Source: Myxococcales bacterium UBA1660 (GTDB lineage Bacteria; Myxococcota_A; Polyangia; Polyangiales; Houyiibacteriaceae). Taken from it: a stretch of 64,000 nt of DNA. Both the position numbers and the translations under genes were made by a program. The notes beneath the pieces are model-generated. The model made no database searches. It was not told where the DNA came from and saw only the letters and a list, made by a program, of their open reading frames with translations. Position 1 is the first letter of the stretch, and every line of letters begins with the position of its first letter. Location: contig DCLA01000072.1 in NCBI GenBank assembly GCA_002320815.1, positions 65,319 through 129,318 of the forward strand. The letters are read 5' to 3'. This document shows, in pieces, positions 1 through 7,332 of the stretch.

Positions 1-310
1 CGCCCCAGGGCCACCAGAGGCCGTAGGCGAGGATGGACTCGTCGCCCCGGGCGTAGAGCCGCTGGTCCTTGCGGACGCCCTCGGTGAAGCGGGCGACCTC
101 GCCCACGAGCTCCGGGGCGCGGGCGATGGTCCGCTCGCGGTACTGGAAGGGGAAAGCCGCCTCCACGAGGCGCTCGGCCTCGGCGACCTCGGAGAGGTCG
201 AAGGTCGAGGCCGCACACTCGAAACGGCGGTCCCAGCTCCAGCCGCGCGCCATCCAATCGGCGCGGAAGGTCTTCAGGGCGGCGAAGATGTCGGTCAGCG
301 TCGCGTTCAC
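1..310 (-). CDS. Unknown protein, N-terminal part only
   Basis: The reading frame opens at a GTG (310-308) and runs off the left edge, giving about 103 residues of a longer protein. It is rich in aromatic residues near the edge (the last visible residues include LWWPWG) and shows no signal peptide or membrane segment. I do not recognise a family. The frame has the strong third-position GC typical of real genes here, and it lies 28 bp upstream of the next gene's stop position on the same strand, so it could be read separately or ahead of unseen genes to the left. The GTG start is inferred; no ATG is available nearby. Confidence 0.55.
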   Translation of the reverse strand, partial: MNATLTDIFAALKTFRADWMARGWSWDRRFECAASTFDLSEVAEAERLVEAAFPFQYRERTIARAPELVGEVARFTEGVRKDQRLYARGDESILAYGLWWPWG

Positions 311-338
311 GGATTCAGCATACCCGGCGAGAGCCGGT

Positions 339-1316
339 TCAGTACCAACCATTGTCGCGATACCAGGCGTGAGTCCGCCGGATACCCTCATCGTGGTGGA
401 CTTCGCACTGGAAACCGAAGTCCTCGCGCGCCTTGGCGCCGGAGCAGAGCCAGGCGTCCTGGAAGCCCATCCGCGCCTTCTGGCGGTTCATCAATCGGGG
501 CTTCCCGTCGAGACGCGTGGCCAGCTCGCCGGCGTGGGCGGCGAGGCTCACCAGGCGATCGCCGAGGTCGAGCTTCAGCGCGCGCTTGCCGATGGTGGCG
601 ACGATCCGGTCCTGGAAGCGGCCCCAGGTGGTCGGCTGATCGTCGGTGAGGAAGTAGCCATGGCCCACGGTCTCCGGGTGCTCGGCGGCCGCCAGGATCG
701 CGCGTACGCAGTCGTCGACGTAGATCGCACTGAACCAGCGCCCCTGGTTCCCGAAGAAGAGGTTCACCCGCTTCGCCGCGGCCTTGAAGAGCTCGAGGTA
801 GTCGACGTCGCCGGGGCCATAGACGCCGCTCGGGCGCACGATGGTCCAGCGCAGGTCGGACGCCTCGACGACCTCCTCGGCCTCGAGCTTGCTGAGCCCG
901 TAGTGCTCGATGGGCCGCCGGGGCGCGTCTTCGGCCAGGGGCCGACCGGGCGCGGCGGGGCCGTAGGCGGCGAGCGACGACACGTGGACGAAGCGCTCGA
1001 GGGCGGGGTGCTCCAGCTCCAGGGCGCGCACCAGGTTCTCGGTGGGCATCACGTTGCCGCGGGCGAAGTCCTCGTAGGTGCGACCCTTGGTGACCCCGGC
1101 GACGTGGAAGACCCGGGTGGGCTTCTCGTCGCGCACGATGGCGCGGAGCCGCTGGAGATCGTCATAGCTCGCCTCGACGGTGCGCCCCTCCTTCGCAGGG
1201 GGCGAGCCCGGGCGCCGGATGGCCACCACGTCGTCGCCGCGCTCGAGGAGCGCATCGCGCAAGCGGCGCCCGATGAAGCCGCTGGCGCCGGTGATGAGGA
1301 TCGTCTCTCCGCTCAT
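339..1316 (-). CDS. NAD-dependent epimerase/dehydratase (extended SDR)
   Basis: A 325-residue cytoplasmic oxidoreductase of the extended short-chain dehydrogenase family. The N-terminus carries the Rossmann motif TGASGFIG (residues about 9-16), and the catalytic Tyr-x3-Lys is visible as YGLSK near residue 140, followed by the usual VRPSGVYGPGD segment. Members of this family act on nucleotide sugars, sterols or related hydroxyl/keto substrates; the substrate cannot be told from sequence. Length is normal for the family. It stands alone, convergent with nothing, and is separated by about 160 bp from the divergent lipoprotein gene, which leaves room for promoters of both. Confidence 0.85.
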   Translation of the reverse strand: MSGETILITGASGFIGRRLRDALLERGDDVVAIRRPGSPPAKEGRTVEASYDDLQRLRAIVRDEKPTRVFHVAGVTKGRTYEDFARGNVMPTENLVRALELEHPALERFVHVSSLAAYGPAAPGRPLAEDAPRRPIEHYGLSKLEAEEVVEASDLRWTIVRPSGVYGPGDVDYLELFKAAAKRVNLFFGNQGRWFSAIYVDDCVRAILAAAEHPETVGHGYFLTDDQPTTWGRFQDRIVATIGKRALKLDLGDRLVSLAAHAGELATRLDGKPRLMNRQKARMGFQDAWLCSGAKAREDFGFQCEVHHDEGIRRTHAWYRDNGWY

Positions 1317-1474
1317 GGCTGCGTTGTAGCCCGCGGGGCCGGGGCATCCAACCGCGGCGCCGCGGCGTCGTCGATCCCGGCGTTCACTCCGGCGAGAACT
1401 TTGAAATTGTCGAAGGATCTTCTCGAAACGCCTCCGCGCGGCGGTCCGTCATCACCCCCACCATGGAGAACATC

Positions 1475-2401
1475 ATGACCCGACGACTCTCGCCGCTGGC
1501 CCTCGCCGGCGCCCTCGCCCTCGGTGCCTGCGGTGGCGCCGAGCCCGAGCCCCAATACCCGGAGTACGACGAAGAGCCGGCGGCCGCCGCGCCGGTCGTC
1601 GAGGCGGAGCCCGAGCCGGAACCGGAGCCCGAGCCGCCGCCCCCGCCCGCGGTGCGGGTCGTCGCCGGCGAGCGCACGGCCATCGAGGGCTCGGCGCCTT
1701 CGCTGCGGATCACCAGCCCCCGCCGCAACCAGCGGATCCGGCGCGGTGACGTGATGGTGCGGGCCCAGCTTCGCAACTGGGAGCTCGGCGAAGCCCCTGG
1801 CAAGCACGTGCACCTGATCCTGGACAACGAGCCCTACATCGCCCTGCGCGACCTCAGCGAGCCGCTGAACCTCAACGAGCTGGTGCAGGAGAAGCTCGGC
1901 CACGAGCTGGAGAGCGGCACCCACGTGATCCGCATGTTCCCCAGCCGCTCCCAGCACGAGTCGGTCAAGGAGGGCGCGCCTTTCGCCATGGTCGTCTTCT
2001 CCTACGAAGAGCCCACCGACGACTTCGAGCTCGACGCCTCGGCGCCGATGCTCACCTACAGCCGCCCCAAGGGCTGCTACCCCGCCGGCGAGCGGGTGCT
2101 CCTCGACTTCTACCTGACCAACGTCGAGGCCCTCGCCGCCGACGGCTTCCGGGTCGCCTACGAGATCGACGACCTCGAGGGTGAGGTCACCTCGTGGAAC
2201 CCGCACTGGATCGAGAACCTCCAGCCTGGCGAGCACGAGATCGAGTTGACCCTCCTGGGCGCCGACGGCGAGCCGGTCGAGGGGCCCTTCAACCACACGG
2301 AGCGCACCATCACCATCGCCGACGGCCAGTGCCCCAGCGCCGCCCCGCCCGCCGCGGAGGACGATGACGATGCCGACGAGGACGACGAGGACGACGACTG
2401 A
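1475..2401 (+). CDS. Lipoprotein with Glu-Pro linker and acidic tail
   Basis: Predicted lipoprotein of 308 residues. The chosen ATG (1475) has GGAG about 8 bases upstream; an in-frame ATG at 1463 would add four residues and remove that site. A short hydrophobic stretch ends in the lipobox LGAC, then comes a Glu-Pro/Pro-rich linker, and a globular part that contains two similar beta-type segments (one opening RITSPRRNQRI), and finally an almost purely Asp/Glu tail. The globular part resembles beta-sandwich domains that are often found in secreted proteins, but I cannot name the family. The acidic tail may bind cations or keep the protein away from a surface; this is a guess. A strong hairpin follows the stop. 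Confidence 0.8.
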   Translation: MTRRLSPLALAGALALGACGGAEPEPQYPEYDEEPAAAAPVVEAEPEPEPEPEPPPPPAVRVVAGERTAIEGSAPSLRITSPRRNQRIRRGDVMVRAQLRNWELGEAPGKHVHLILDNEPYIALRDLSEPLNLNELVQEKLGHELESGTHVIRMFPSRSQHESVKEGAPFAMVVFSYEEPTDDFELDASAPMLTYSRPKGCYPAGERVLLDFYLTNVEALAADGFRVAYEIDDLEGEVTSWNPHWIENLQPGEHEIELTLLGADGEPVEGPFNHTERTITIADGQCPSAAPPAAEDDDDADEDDEDDD

Positions 2402-2418
2402 ACGTCGCGTCCGGGAAG

Positions 2419-2454
2419 GACGACGGCCGGATCCCTCGGGGTCCGGCCGTCGTC
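2419..2454. terminator. Bidirectional hairpin terminator
   Basis: A 13-bp perfect inverted repeat (GACGACGGCCGGA and its complement) that extends inward to about 16 pairs closes a small loop. It sits between the stop of the lipoprotein gene and the stop of the convergent radical SAM gene, and is followed by a short GTTTC run on the plus strand. Position and stem strength fit a shared terminator. Confidence 0.75.
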
Positions 2455-2467
2455 GTTTCGGCGTCGT

Positions 2468-4249
2468 TCAGCGTTCGGGTACCGGGCGGAGCTCGTCGGT
2501 CCCGTGCAGCGCCGCGTAGCCCTGCCGCAGCCCGAAGCAGCGGCCGCGCAGAGCGCACTCGGCGCACGCCTCGGCGAAGAAGACCTCGCCGCGCCCGTAG
2601 CCATCGGGCGCTTCGGCCAGCGCGAAGAAGCGCTGATGGTCGGCGGGCACCAGACAGAGCGGCATGCCGCACATGGAGTCGAAGCCGCGCAACACGACCC
2701 CCAGCTCGTCGGCGCGCTCGATCGCTCGGCTCAGCTCGTCGGCGACGTCGGTGTAGCGCGGGATCAGCTCGGCGGTGCGCGGCACCACGTCCGTGCTCGG
2801 CGCGACGAAGGAGACCGCGAGCTCCACTCCGGGCCAGCGACTCGCCAGCAGCTCGACGGTGCTAACCAGGTCGCGGCGGTTGGTCGCGCAGAGCACGAAG
2901 TTGGCCCGCACCGCGGCCCCCGCAGCGACCAACGCGTCGAGCCCGCGCACGGTCTTGACGAAGGTCCCGGGCGCGCCGGTGACGGCATCGCAGACCTCGG
3001 CGCTCGACCCGTGCAGGGAGACGAAGAAGAGGTCCACCCCGGCGTCGAGGAGCGGCGCCACCGGGACCGCGTCGCCGAGACGCGTGGCGTTGGTCTGCAC
3101 CTCCACGTGCGGCGCGCCGGCGGCCTTGGCCAGGCGCGCCCACCGAGCGAGCTCGGGGTCCAGCGTCGGCTCGCCGCCGGAGAGCGCGATGGCCATCCCC
3201 GCCGCCGCGGCTTCGTCGATGGCGCCGCGCACGGCGTCGCGCTCGGCGGCCGGAAGGTGCGTGGAGACGAAGCAGAAGTCACACGATTGGTTGCAGCGAA
3301 AGCCCACGCGGACGGTGCGCACCTCCCGCACGCTGCCGCCCGGGAGCCGCTCGACCTCGTCTTGGAAGAGCTCCCGCGCGATCTGCGCCTCGGGGGTCGA
3401 GATGAGGCTCAGCCGCCGCCGCACCCGGTCCTGACGGATGGGCTCCGGCTCGCCGTCCAGCGTGGCCGCGAGGGGGATCCCCGGGCAGCGATCCTCGGCG
3501 ACGCAGCCCGAGCAGGCGGGCCGCCGCGCGTGCCCCCGCCGCTCCCCGCCCCCGGGGGTCAGCGAGAAGAGGTGAGCCATCCGCGCCGGCGCCTCGAAGA
3601 GGCAAGGCGGCACGTGGGTGTGCGCCTCCAGGGCCACCGGCAGCTCGAGGCGCCGCGCCGCCGCCTCGGCCCGCTCCAGCGCCCGCGCTCCGGCCCGCAG
3701 CTCGAGGGTGCCGGCCCCGGCGTGCGGGACTCCCAGCACCCAGCGCCGAGGCGCGAGGCGGGCCACGTGCTCCGCCAGCTCGGTCAAGTGCGGCGCGTTG
3801 GCGGCGACGATCGGCGTCGCGATCTCGAACGCGAGACCGAGCCGCTCGGCTTCCTCGAGGGCGCCGCGGGTCGCGGCGAAGCCGCCGGGATCGCGGGTGA
3901 TCGCGTCACAGCGCTCGGCCCAGTCGGGCAGGTGGACGCGGAGCCGATCGAGCCCGGCGTCGCGCAGGGCGCGGAGCCGCTCGGCGTCGAGGAGCGCGCC
4001 ATTGGTCTCCAAGACCACGGTGCGCGCGCGGGTCTTGGCGATGCGCACCACGGCGGGGAGATCGCGACGGAGGGTGGGCTCGCCGCCGGTGAGGACCAGC
4101 TCGTCGGCCGCGGCGTCGGCGAGGCGCGAACGGAGCGCGGCTGGGGCGACCACCTCGCGGCGCTCGCGGGGACGGCGGGTGTCGCAGAAGGCGCAGTTCT
4201 GGTTGCAGGTCTCGTTGGTGAGGACCCGCGCCGTTCGGTGCCGCGCCAT
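2468..4249 (-). CDS. Tandem radical SAM protein with two catalytic halves
   Basis: A 593-residue protein made of two radical SAM units in one chain. Half one has the CX3CX2C iron-sulfur/SAM motif at Cys15, 19, 22 and GGEP at 55-58; half two repeats it at Cys319, 323, 326 and GGEP at 358-361. Each half also ends in a further cysteine group (Cys216, 246, 249, 255 and Cys527, 532, 562, 565, 571), which look like SPASM/Twitch-type auxiliary cluster sites. Such enzymes modify peptides or small molecules by radical chemistry. No peptide substrate gene is visible next to it: upstream lies only a repeat region. The two halves are diverged, so this is an old duplication. Substrate unknown. Confidence 0.85.
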   Translation of the reverse strand: MARHRTARVLTNETCNQNCAFCDTRRPRERREVVAPAALRSRLADAAADELVLTGGEPTLRRDLPAVVRIAKTRARTVVLETNGALLDAERLRALRDAGLDRLRVHLPDWAERCDAITRDPGGFAATRGALEEAERLGLAFEIATPIVAANAPHLTELAEHVARLAPRRWVLGVPHAGAGTLELRAGARALERAEAAARRLELPVALEAHTHVPPCLFEAPARMAHLFSLTPGGGERRGHARRPACSGCVAEDRCPGIPLAATLDGEPEPIRQDRVRRRLSLISTPEAQIARELFQDEVERLPGGSVREVRTVRVGFRCNQSCDFCFVSTHLPAAERDAVRGAIDEAAAAGMAIALSGGEPTLDPELARWARLAKAAGAPHVEVQTNATRLGDAVPVAPLLDAGVDLFFVSLHGSSAEVCDAVTGAPGTFVKTVRGLDALVAAGAAVRANFVLCATNRRDLVSTVELLASRWPGVELAVSFVAPSTDVVPRTAELIPRYTDVADELSRAIERADELGVVLRGFDSMCGMPLCLVPADHQRFFALAEAPDGYGRGEVFFAEACAECALRGRCFGLRQGYAALHGTDELRPVPER

Positions 4250-4305
4250 CGTGGAGGGAGCCTAGCGTGAAGGAGCGCGGGAGGGGGATGCTGCGGGTAG
4301 CCGGA

Positions 4306-4424
4306 GCGGAGCGAGCGAAGCGATGCGCAGCGGGATGCCGGTGGCCGAAGCGGAGCGAGCGAAGCGATGCGCAGCGGGATGCTGGTGGCCGGAGCGGAGC
4401 GAGCGAAGCGATGCGCAGCGGGAT
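4306..4424. repeat. Three tandem copies of a 44-bp unit
   Basis: A 31-bp core starting GCGGAGCGAGCGAAGCGATG recurs exactly at 4306, 4350 and 4394, a strict 44-bp period, with variable 13-bp joins. Further degenerate GAGCGAGCGAAGCGAGCGA tracts follow to about 4680. The stretch 4250-5033 has no convincing gene: the open frames in it are low-complexity Arg/Ala/Ser translations of these repeats. Confidence 0.8.
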
Positions 4425-4723
4425 ACTGGCCCGATGTGCGCATTGGCCGCGCAGGCCGGTGAGCGAGCGAAGCGAGCGAGGCGGCCCGCGCGGAGCAGCC
4501 CGTCTCACGGGGAACCGAATGCTCAGGGCACCCAGAGCGGCGAGAGCGAAGCGCGCCGTGCCGAGCGAAGCGAGGCGACGGCGCGCGCGGAGGTGGGGGG
4601 CGAGGCCCCCGGCCGAGCCCCCGGTGACGTCCGAGCGAGCTGGACCCGCGCGGAGCGCGCGGGCCAGCGAGCGCTGGCGCCCGTCACCCAATGAATGCAC
4701 CGGCACGGTCCAAGGTCGTCAGA

Positions 4724-4886
4724 GGCCGGGTCGGGGGTGGGGGGGTCCCCGGCGTATCCGTCTCGCGTAGCGACCGGCCGCAGGCCGGTCGCGAGCGACC
4801 GACGGAAAGTGAGGGACTCGGTCGCTCCCGCAGGGAGCGTCCGACCCCGAACGGTAGCCGGGGACCCCCCCACCCCCGACCCGGCC
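4724..4886. repeat. 163-bp element with perfect 30-bp terminal inverted repeats
   Basis: The arms 4724-4753 and 4857-4886 are exact reverse complements over 30 bases (outer end GGCCGGGTCGGGGG). Inside lie two more perfect hairpins: 4770-4792 (10-bp stem) and 4823-4839 (7-bp stem), both with the same GCA loop. There is no transposase gene and I find no target-site duplication at the ends. It may be a non-autonomous repeat element or a structured RNA; it is in the gap between a radical SAM gene and a convergent-facing lipoprotein gene end. Confidence 0.75.
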
Positions 4887-4896
4887 GGGTGCCACC

Positions 4897-4963
4897 AAAA
4901 GACGACAAAGACGACGATCGTCCCCGAAGCGCGCGAAAAGACGACAAAGACGACGATCGTCCC
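4897..4963. repeat. Two direct copies of a 28-bp sequence containing a palindrome
   Basis: The 28-base sequence beginning AAAAGACGACAAAGACGACG occurs at 4897-4924 and 4936-4963, a 39-bp period. Each copy ends in the 10-bp palindrome GACGATCGTC. The A-rich starts are unusual for this genome. Confidence 0.7.
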
Positions 4964-4991
4964 TGGGATCACCCAGCGTGGAATTGAAAAC

Positions 4992-5010
4992 GGGGACGAC
5001 GAGCGTCCCC
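4992..5010 (-). terminator. Rho-independent terminator of the lipoprotein gene at 5034-5750
   Basis: GGGGACG and CGTCCCC form a 7-bp stem around a 5-base loop, and on the minus strand the stem is followed directly by GTTTTC, a U-run in RNA. It lies 24 bp past the stop of the minus-strand lipoprotein gene. Confidence 0.75.
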
Positions 5011-5033
5011 GAGGGTCCCGAAGAGGGAGAGGG

Positions 5034-5750
5034 TCAGCGAGCCGCGAAGGCGCTGTCGGCGGCCGCCTGCGGCTCGACCGCGACGATCCGGAGACCCTCG
5101 ATGAGCCCACGCAGGTGGTCCTCTCCGAGGAAGGACCACACCTGGTACACGCAGCCCTGACCACCGACGCTGATGGTGGCGCTGGCCACACCGTCCTCGC
5201 TGACGATCTCGGTGAAGCTCCCGTCCGCGTAGGTCGGGGCGGGGGCGGCGTCGGTGTCCTCGTCGTTGAGGGAGTCCACCGGCATGCTGGTCCCGGCGAC
5301 GCCGAAGGCGCTGCGGCCGCAGCGGCGGCAGGTGTCGCCGCTCTCGCTCACGCCGGGCGCGCCGGCCTGGTCGAACTCGAAGGCCCAGCCGCCGTCCAAG
5401 GTGCTGGCGCGGGCGCCGGTGGCCCCGGCGGGCACGAGCGGCGCGCACCACCCGTTGTTCTCGGCGGAGGTCCAGGCGCCCAGGAGGGCGGCGTCGGCGT
5501 CGGCGGCCGCGAGGGCCTCGGAGGACCAGGGCGCGTCCGGCAGGCCGGCGAGCTCCTCGGCGGAGTACGCCGGCAGGATGAAGTCCGCCGGTGCCTCGGC
5601 GCGCGCGACGGGCGTCGCCGCCTCGGTCTCGCTGCCGGCCGCGGCCGTGGCCACGCTCGGGTTCTCGAAGCTCGCGGTCTCGGTCGTGCTGGTGCCGCAC
5701 GCCGCCATCCCCATCGCCAGAACGATGGCCCCAATGCTGCTCTTACGCAT
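5034..5750 (-). CDS. Lipoprotein of unknown function
   Basis: A 238-residue predicted lipoprotein: basic start MRKSS, hydrophobic core, lipobox MAACG with the lipidated Cys near residue 18. A Ser/Thr/Ala-rich linker follows, and then a folded region with a CRRCG pair near the middle and several single cysteines (for example near GNGC-like turns), suggesting disulfides outside the cytoplasm. No family recognised. It is a single-gene unit: its terminator is visible downstream, and the next gene on the same strand starts 110 bp beyond its stop codon's partner end. Confidence 0.75.
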   Translation of the reverse strand: MRKSSIGAIVLAMGMAACGTSTTETASFENPSVATAAAGSETEAATPVARAEAPADFILPAYSAEELAGLPDAPWSSEALAAADADAALLGAWTSAENNGWCAPLVPAGATGARASTLDGGWAFEFDQAGAPGVSESGDTCRRCGRSAFGVAGTSMPVDSLNDEDTDAAPAPTYADGSFTEIVSEDGVASATISVGGQGCVYQVWSFLGEDHLRGLIEGLRIVAVEPQAAADSAFAAR

Positions 5751-5860
5751 GTCTTCCTCCGGATCGGCGTCGCCTGGCTTCGCCCGCCAGCGCGTCGTCC
5801 GAGAAGAGCCCTACATGAGGGGGGATCCAGGGCGCAAAAAAGTGGCGAGGGGCGGGTCGT

Positions 5861-6571
5861 TCAGAGGCCGCCGGTGGCGATGAGCCAGGCCAGCGTGGCG
5901 AGCGCCCAGGCCTCGAGGAGGACCCCATTGCGCACGAGCTTCTCGACCAGGCGGCCGTCCCGGTCGCGGATCACCGTCGGCGCGTGGCCCAGCGTTCGCC
6001 CCTGCCGATAGGGACCGTTCCCCGCCGCCGTCAGCGTGAGGTCCGGGAGGTAGAGGGTCTCACCGGCGGCACATCCGGTGGGCCACTCCGCGAGGAGGTA
6101 GCGGCAATGGGCTCCCTGGAGCTCGGGCTGCTCGTGGGTCCCGCCCAAGACGCCCCCGGCCCAGCGGAACACGACGGCCGCCAGACCCAGATGGAGCACC
6201 CCGGCCACGGCGCTGGCGCCCACGCCGACCAGCAGGAACTCCGCGTCCGGCACCCGGAGACCAGGCGGCGCGAGCAGGAGCCCCAGCGCGATGAGCGGCA
6301 CCAGCGGGCCGACCCCGCGCTCGGCGCTGGGTACCAGACCGCGCGGCGCGCGGCCCACGTGGGCGACGAGCGCCATGCTCACGATCACCAGCGCGAGGGT
6401 CCGGAAGAGCCATAGGTCGCCCGTCTGGGCGGACGGGGTCAGCCGAAGCATGCGGTCGAGCGCGACGAAGCCGATCCACGCCGGCCAGAGCGCCAGGGCC
6501 TGAAGCAGCGCGAGCAGCCCACCGGGTCGCCGCATCCACCTCCGTGCCAGGTCGCTCGCTCGCACTCCCAC
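5861..6571 (-). CDS. Multi-pass membrane protein of unknown function
   Basis: A 236-residue inner-membrane protein. Hydrophobic helices are visible at about residues 18-40, 52-72, 88-104, 112-138 and at the extreme C-terminus (AWALATLAWLIATGGL). Between the fourth and last helices is a soluble loop of about 80 residues with GxTLYLPDLTL-like beta character and a conserved-looking QGRTLGHAP segment. I recognise no family. It is divergently oriented from the TetR gene with about 105 bp between them, so the palindromic operator there could also control this gene. Confidence 0.65.
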   Translation of the reverse strand: MGVRASDLARRWMRRPGGLLALLQALALWPAWIGFVALDRMLRLTPSAQTGDLWLFRTLALVIVSMALVAHVGRAPRGLVPSAERGVGPLVPLIALGLLLAPPGLRVPDAEFLLVGVGASAVAGVLHLGLAAVVFRWAGGVLGGTHEQPELQGAHCRYLLAEWPTGCAAGETLYLPDLTLTAAGNGPYRQGRTLGHAPTVIRDRDGRLVEKLVRNGVLLEAWALATLAWLIATGGL

Positions 6572-6621
6572 AACTTGCCAGACCGCGCCGGGACCGGCAC
6601 GGCCTCCCGTCGTCTTGCGCG

Positions 6622-6661
6622 CTGTCTACCGCGTGGTAGACAGTGTTCGACCGCTCGGTAG
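6622..6661. promoter_or_regulatory. Paired palindromic operator upstream of tetR-type gene
   Basis: CTGTCTACC-GCGT-GGTAGACAG (6622-6643) is a perfect 9+9 palindrome. A weaker copy, CGACCGCTCGGTAG (6648-6661), is aligned to the core CTACCGCGTGGTAG with a 22-bp spacing, two helical turns. The second copy ends 15 bp before the regulator's start codon, the normal place for TetR autorepression. Confidence 0.75.
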
Positions 6662-6676
6662 AGAGCGCCGCACCCC

Positions 6677-7312
6677 ATGGCCACCCCCGACGTCCGCGCT
6701 CAGCTCCTCGCCGCAGCCACCCGGCTCTTCGCCGCCCGGGGCTTCGAGGGCACCTCCCTGCAGGCCATCGCCGCCGCGGTGGGGATCCGGAAGCCGAGCC
6801 TGCTCTACCACTTCGGATCGAAGGAAGAGCTGCGGCAGGCGGTGCTCGACGACCTGCTGGCCCGCTGGAACCAGGTGCTCCCGGAGCTCCTGATGGCCGC
6901 CGCCGAGCGGGACCGCTTCGACGGGGTCCTCGACGCGATGACCGACTTCTTCCTGGACGACCCCGACCGCGCGCGGCTCCTGGTCCGCGAGACCCTCGAC
7001 CGACCGGAAGACGTGCGCGACCGGCTGGAGCGCTACGTGCGCCCCTGGGTCGCGGTCGCCCTGAACCAGCTGAAGGCCGCCAAGAGCGAGGGCCAGGTCC
7101 ATCCCCGGGCCGACCTCGCCGCCTACGTGGTGCACCTGGTGCAGCTCGTGGTGGGTTCGATCGCGGTCATGGACACCCTGGTCGCGTTGCTCCCCGAGGG
7201 CGACGTGGACCGCCGCGAGCGGCTCCGGACGGAGCTGCGTCGCATGGCCAAGGCGGGGCTCTTCGTCCCGCGCGCGGCCGCCCCGAAGCAGTACGAGGTG
7301 GCCGCGGAGTAG
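6677..7312 (+). CDS. TetR-family transcriptional regulator
   Basis: A 211-residue repressor. The N-terminal TetR DNA-binding region covers residues about 8-54, with helix-turn-helix TSLQAIAAAVGIRKPSLLYH and the typical YHFGSKEEL ending; the C-terminal all-helical ligand domain follows. Start ATG 6677 is 15 bp after a paired palindrome that is likely its own operator. Its stop is 20 bp before the acyl-CoA dehydrogenase gene on the same strand, so the two are probably co-transcribed and the regulator likely senses an acyl-CoA or fatty acid; that ligand is inferred from context only. Confidence 0.88.
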   Translation: MATPDVRAQLLAAATRLFAARGFEGTSLQAIAAAVGIRKPSLLYHFGSKEELRQAVLDDLLARWNQVLPELLMAAAERDRFDGVLDAMTDFFLDDPDRARLLVRETLDRPEDVRDRLERYVRPWVAVALNQLKAAKSEGQVHPRADLAAYVVHLVQLVVGSIAVMDTLVALLPEGDVDRRERLRTELRRMAKAGLFVPRAAAPKQYEVAAE

Positions 7313-7332
7313 CGGCCTCGAGAGGACGGATC

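Noticed and set aside
4306..4424. Possible CRISPR array
   Set aside because: The 31-bp cores are separated by 13-bp similar joins, not by unique spacers, and no cas gene is present.
4250..5033. Several open frames between the radical SAM and lipoprotein genes
   Set aside because: They are translations of the repeats (Arg, Ser, Ala, Gly strings), overlap the palindromes and have no family features.
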